Position numbers and translations under genes: made by a program. From positions 1 to 26,087 of the forward strand of contig CALMLJ010000470.1 of NCBI GenBank assembly GCA_937868025.1: a stretch of DNA of 26,087 nucleotides. The letters run 5' to 3'. Positions 23,973 through 26,087 of this stretch are shown here, piece by piece (the first letter of the stretch is position 1; each line of letters begins with the position of its first letter). The stretch is from an uncultured Acidimicrobiaceae bacterium (GTDB lineage: Bacteria; Actinomycetota; Acidimicrobiia; Acidimicrobiales; Microtrichaceae). The notes beneath the pieces were generated by a model. The model searched no databases. It had not been told where the DNA came from and saw nothing but the letters and a program-made list of their open reading frames with translations.

Positions 23973-24950
23973 ATGGCTGTGCTCTCCCCGAACCTGGCCG
24001 GCTCGCTCCGGGCCGCCGCCGACGCGGCGATCGAGGTCGCCGTTCCCGTCAGCTTCTCCCGGCTCGGATTCTCCGTCCGCCGATCGCTGTGGGGCTGGGG
24101 CCCGTCGACCGCCGCGGCTGCCGGGCGCACCATCGTCGTCACCGGCGCCACGAGTGGGCTCGGCTACGAGACTGCTCAGGAGTTGCTGGCCGCTGGGGCG
24201 AACGTCGAGATCGTCGCCCGCGACCGGGCCCGGGGTGCCGCAGCAGCGCGGCGTCTCGGTGCGGCGGCCGGCGTCGACCCACCGGTCGTCCGGCTCGCGG
24301 ACCTGGGCGACCTCGACGCGGTGCGGGCCCTCGCCGACGAACTCCGCACGGCGCACGACACGATCGACGGCCTGGTGCACAACGCCGGAGCCATGCCGAC
24401 CCGTCGGGTCGTCACCGGCGACGGGCTCGAGTCGGCGTGGGCGTCGATGGTGGCCGGTCCCCATCTCCTGACGCGTCTGCTCGGCGACCTCCTGTCCCGG
24501 GCGACGGTGGTGTTCGTGACGAGCGGCGGGATGTACACCCAGGCCCTGCCGCTCGACGACCCGAGCTACTCCTCGGGTGACTTCAAGGGTTCGATCGCGT
24601 ACTCCCGGGCGAAGCGCGCCCAGGTCGACCTCGTGGCCGAGTACGAGCGGCGGCTCCTCCCCAGCCCGAACGCGACCGTGGTGGCCGTGCACCCGGGGTG
24701 GGCCGACACACCGGGCGTCGTCGAATCGCTGCCCACCTTCCATCTGGTCCTGGGGCCGGTGCTGCGCAGCCCTGCGGAGGGAGTGGACACCGTCGTGTGG
24801 GCCGTCGGGAGCGGCGAGCTGCTCCACGGGGGCCGGCTCTACTTCGATCGCCGGGTGCGTGGGGTCAGTCGCTGGCCCGGCACGGCGACCTCCGATGCCG
24901 ACCGCATCGCGCTCTGGGACCTCGTCGAGCGACAGTGCGGTCTGACCTAG
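23973..24950 (+). CDS. Short-chain dehydrogenase/reductase (DHRS12-like)
   Basis: The 325-residue protein has a roughly 50-residue N-terminal extension with a semi-hydrophobic stretch. The SDR core follows: cofactor motif TGATSGLG (57-64), NAG (137-139), catalytic Ser184 in VFVTSGGMY, and Tyr210/Lys214 in YSRAK. The later HPGWADTPGV is typical of the DHRS12/retinol-dehydrogenase-like branch. It should interconvert a hydroxyl and a carbonyl group with NAD(P). The extension may associate with the membrane, as in lipid or steroid-acting SDRs; that is inference. No ribosome site is seen before 23973. The P450 gene follows after 40 bp with its own operator-like site, and both could act on the same hydrophobic substrate. 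Confidence 0.88.
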   Translation: MAVLSPNLAGSLRAAADAAIEVAVPVSFSRLGFSVRRSLWGWGPSTAAAAGRTIVVTGATSGLGYETAQELLAAGANVEIVARDRARGAAAARRLGAAAGVDPPVVRLADLGDLDAVRALADELRTAHDTIDGLVHNAGAMPTRRVVTGDGLESAWASMVAGPHLLTRLLGDLLSRATVVFVTSGGMYTQALPLDDPSYSSGDFKGSIAYSRAKRAQVDLVAEYERRLLPSPNATVVAVHPGWADTPGVVESLPTFHLVLGPVLRSPAEGVDTVVWAVGSGELLHGGRLYFDRRVRGVSRWPGTATSDADRIALWDLVERQCGLT

Positions 24951-24961
24951 TCTGACGTCGG

Positions 24962-24975
24962 TAGAACGCGTTCTC
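24962..24975. promoter_or_regulatory. KstR-like operator upstream of the P450 gene
   Basis: TAGAACGCGTTCTC contains the perfect 12-bp palindrome AGAACGCGTTCT (24963-24974). It matches the KstR consensus TnnAACnnGTTnnA at all but the last base. KstR is the TetR-type repressor of cholesterol-degradation genes in mycobacteria and rhodococci. The site ends 15 bp before the P450 start and lies just after a possible -10, TAGTCT (24948-24953), so a bound repressor would block transcription. Confidence 0.6.
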
Positions 24976-24990
24976 GTTCCAGGGGGTTGC

Positions 24991-26087
24991 ATGACGGACG
25001 TACACGACACCGCGGCGGTCGGTGCCGCCGGCGGTGGCGCGGCAGCGCTGCCGCAGATCGACCTGCTCAACGGTCACCTCTATGCGGCTGACCCGACACC
25101 GACGTATCGCTGGCTCCGGCACAACGCGCCGGTGTACCGCGACGACATCAACGGGCTCTGGGGCATCAGCCGCTACCGCGACATCGTCGACATCGAGAAG
25201 CAGACGCGGTGGTACTCCAACCGCAACTCCTACCGGCCGCTCCCGCCCCAGGAGCACGACGACCGTTCGATGATCGGGCAGGACGACCCCGTGCACCAGG
25301 CGCAGCGTCGCCTCGTCGCCCGTCGGTTCACGCCCCGCGCCGTCGCGTCGCACGAGGACGAAATCCGTGCCGTCGTGACCGAACTGATCGACGGCGCGCT
25401 CGAGGCCGGGTCGGTCGATGCGATCGACGCGTTGGCGGCGCCGTTGCCCGCAATGATGATCGCCCGCTACCTGGGGTTCGGTCTCGACCGGTGGAAGGAC
25501 ATCCAGCGCTGGTCCACCGAGACGATCCCGCTCGGCGGCGGCCCTCGATATCACAACGACACCGGCATCCTCGCCGCGTTCGAGTTCGCCGTCGCCTGCA
25601 CCGAGTTGATCGCGGAGAAGCGTGCCAACCCCACCGACGACATGGTGTCGGTCTGGTGCCACACCGAGATCGACGGCGAGCCGATGAGCGACGACGTGAT
25701 CATCAGCGAGTGCCTGCTGCTCGTCGACGGTGGGGCCGAGACGACCCGGACGGTCATCGCGTCCACGCTCTGGGACCTGATCGAGCACCCCGACCAGGCG
25801 CAACGCCTGCGGACCGACCCGTCGATGATCGGCGGGTCCGCGGTCGAGGAGTTCATCCGCTGGGTGACCCCGATCCTGAACATGGCTCGGCTCGTCACCG
25901 AGGACCACGAGCTGCACGGCCAACAGCTCCACGCCGGCGACCAGTTGGTGCTGATGTACAGCTCGGCCAACCGCGACGAGGAGGTGTTCGACGATCCCGA
26001 CACCTACGACGTCGGTCGGGCCCACAACAACCACATCGCCTTCGGGTTCGGCACGCATTTCTGCCTCGGGTCGAGCCTGGCCCGCCT
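24991..26087 (+). CDS. Cytochrome P450, CYP142/CYP125-like, partial at right edge
   Basis: The gene is open from the ATG at 24991 to the window end (365 full codons). Visible P450 marks are DDPVHQAQRRLVARRFTPRAV (C-helix region, 98-118), the I-helix LLLVDGGAETTR (242-253) with Glu250-Thr251, the ExxR pair Glu287/Arg290 in EEFIRW, and the heme loop FGFGTHFCLG with Cys358 as the iron ligand. NMARLVTEDHELHG and SANRDEEVFDDPDTYDV resemble mycobacterial CYP142, which oxidises the cholesterol side chain end. Only the last few dozen residues should be missing. AGGGGG lies 5 nt before the ATG. A KstR-like palindrome just upstream supports a steroid or similar substrate. No ferredoxin is in view; one may lie beyond the edge. 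Confidence 0.9.
   Translation, partial: MTDVHDTAAVGAAGGGAAALPQIDLLNGHLYAADPTPTYRWLRHNAPVYRDDINGLWGISRYRDIVDIEKQTRWYSNRNSYRPLPPQEHDDRSMIGQDDPVHQAQRRLVARRFTPRAVASHEDEIRAVVTELIDGALEAGSVDAIDALAAPLPAMMIARYLGFGLDRWKDIQRWSTETIPLGGGPRYHNDTGILAAFEFAVACTELIAEKRANPTDDMVSVWCHTEIDGEPMSDDVIISECLLLVDGGAETTRTVIASTLWDLIEHPDQAQRLRTDPSMIGGSAVEEFIRWVTPILNMARLVTEDHELHGQQLHAGDQLVLMYSSANRDEEVFDDPDTYDVGRAHNNHIAFGFGTHFCLGSSLAR

Overview
The window is about 70% GC or higher by eye, has tightly packed genes with 1-4 nt overlaps, and uses GTG as well as ATG starts. Several genes lack an upstream Shine-Dalgarno sequence. Together with an MT0933-type antitoxin, a PGPGW membrane protein, an AbiEi/DUF559 protein and a CYP142-like P450, this points to a chromosomal region of an actinobacterium. 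An Acidimicrobiia/Ilumatobacter-like lineage is my guess; no rRNA or marker gene is present to prove it. I found no tRNA, rRNA, CRISPR array or classical transposase.

Layout. (a) 1-1794, minus: a flavin-dependent alkanesulfonate monooxygenase (ssuD) followed by a class I glutamine amidotransferase cut by the left edge. (b) 1889-3911, plus: a DcsG/RimK-like ATP-grasp protein and a zinc alcohol dehydrogenase. (c) 4119-9985, plus: a complete five-gene peptide-type ABC importer (lipoprotein binding protein, two permeases, two ATPases). Its leader is rich in palindromes, and a 13-bp perfect hairpin lies between the binding-protein and permease genes. (d) 10002-12476, minus: a large HerA/FtsK-like ATPase, convergent with the importer. 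(e) 12621-12800: a small MT0933-like antitoxin. (f) 12916-16299, plus: an FAD amine-oxidase-type enzyme, then a malyl-CoA lyase and a second CitE-like lyase/thioesterase. (g) 16307-17460: a 1.15-kb unit bounded by 72-bp near-perfect inverted repeats, holding one minus-strand AbiEi-DUF559 gene. (h) 17495-18928, plus: a PatD-like aminoaldehyde dehydrogenase. (i) 18938-20921, minus: a PGPGW membrane protein with a binding-protein-like tail, and an epoxide-hydrolase-type enzyme. (j) 21025-23894, plus: a group 2 sigma-70 factor, an unrecognised two-lobed protein and a tyrosine phosphatase in one tight operon. (k) 23973 to the right edge, plus: a short-chain dehydrogenase and a CYP142-like P450, the latter preceded by a KstR-like operator.

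How it fits together. Most genes suit a heterotroph using peptides or amines, sulfonates, C2/C3 CoA esters and steroid-like compounds: importer, amine oxidase, aminoaldehyde dehydrogenase, malyl-CoA lyase pair, alcohol dehydrogenase, SDR and P450. The grouping into pathways is inference.

The best candidate for an undescribed system is the inverted-repeat unit at 16307-17460. Each arm carries three GGAGCGCT-type motifs and a nested hairpin. The arms abut a lone gene with a DNA-binding domain and a restriction-endonuclease-fold domain, a layout reminiscent of REP/RAYT elements but with an unrelated nuclease.
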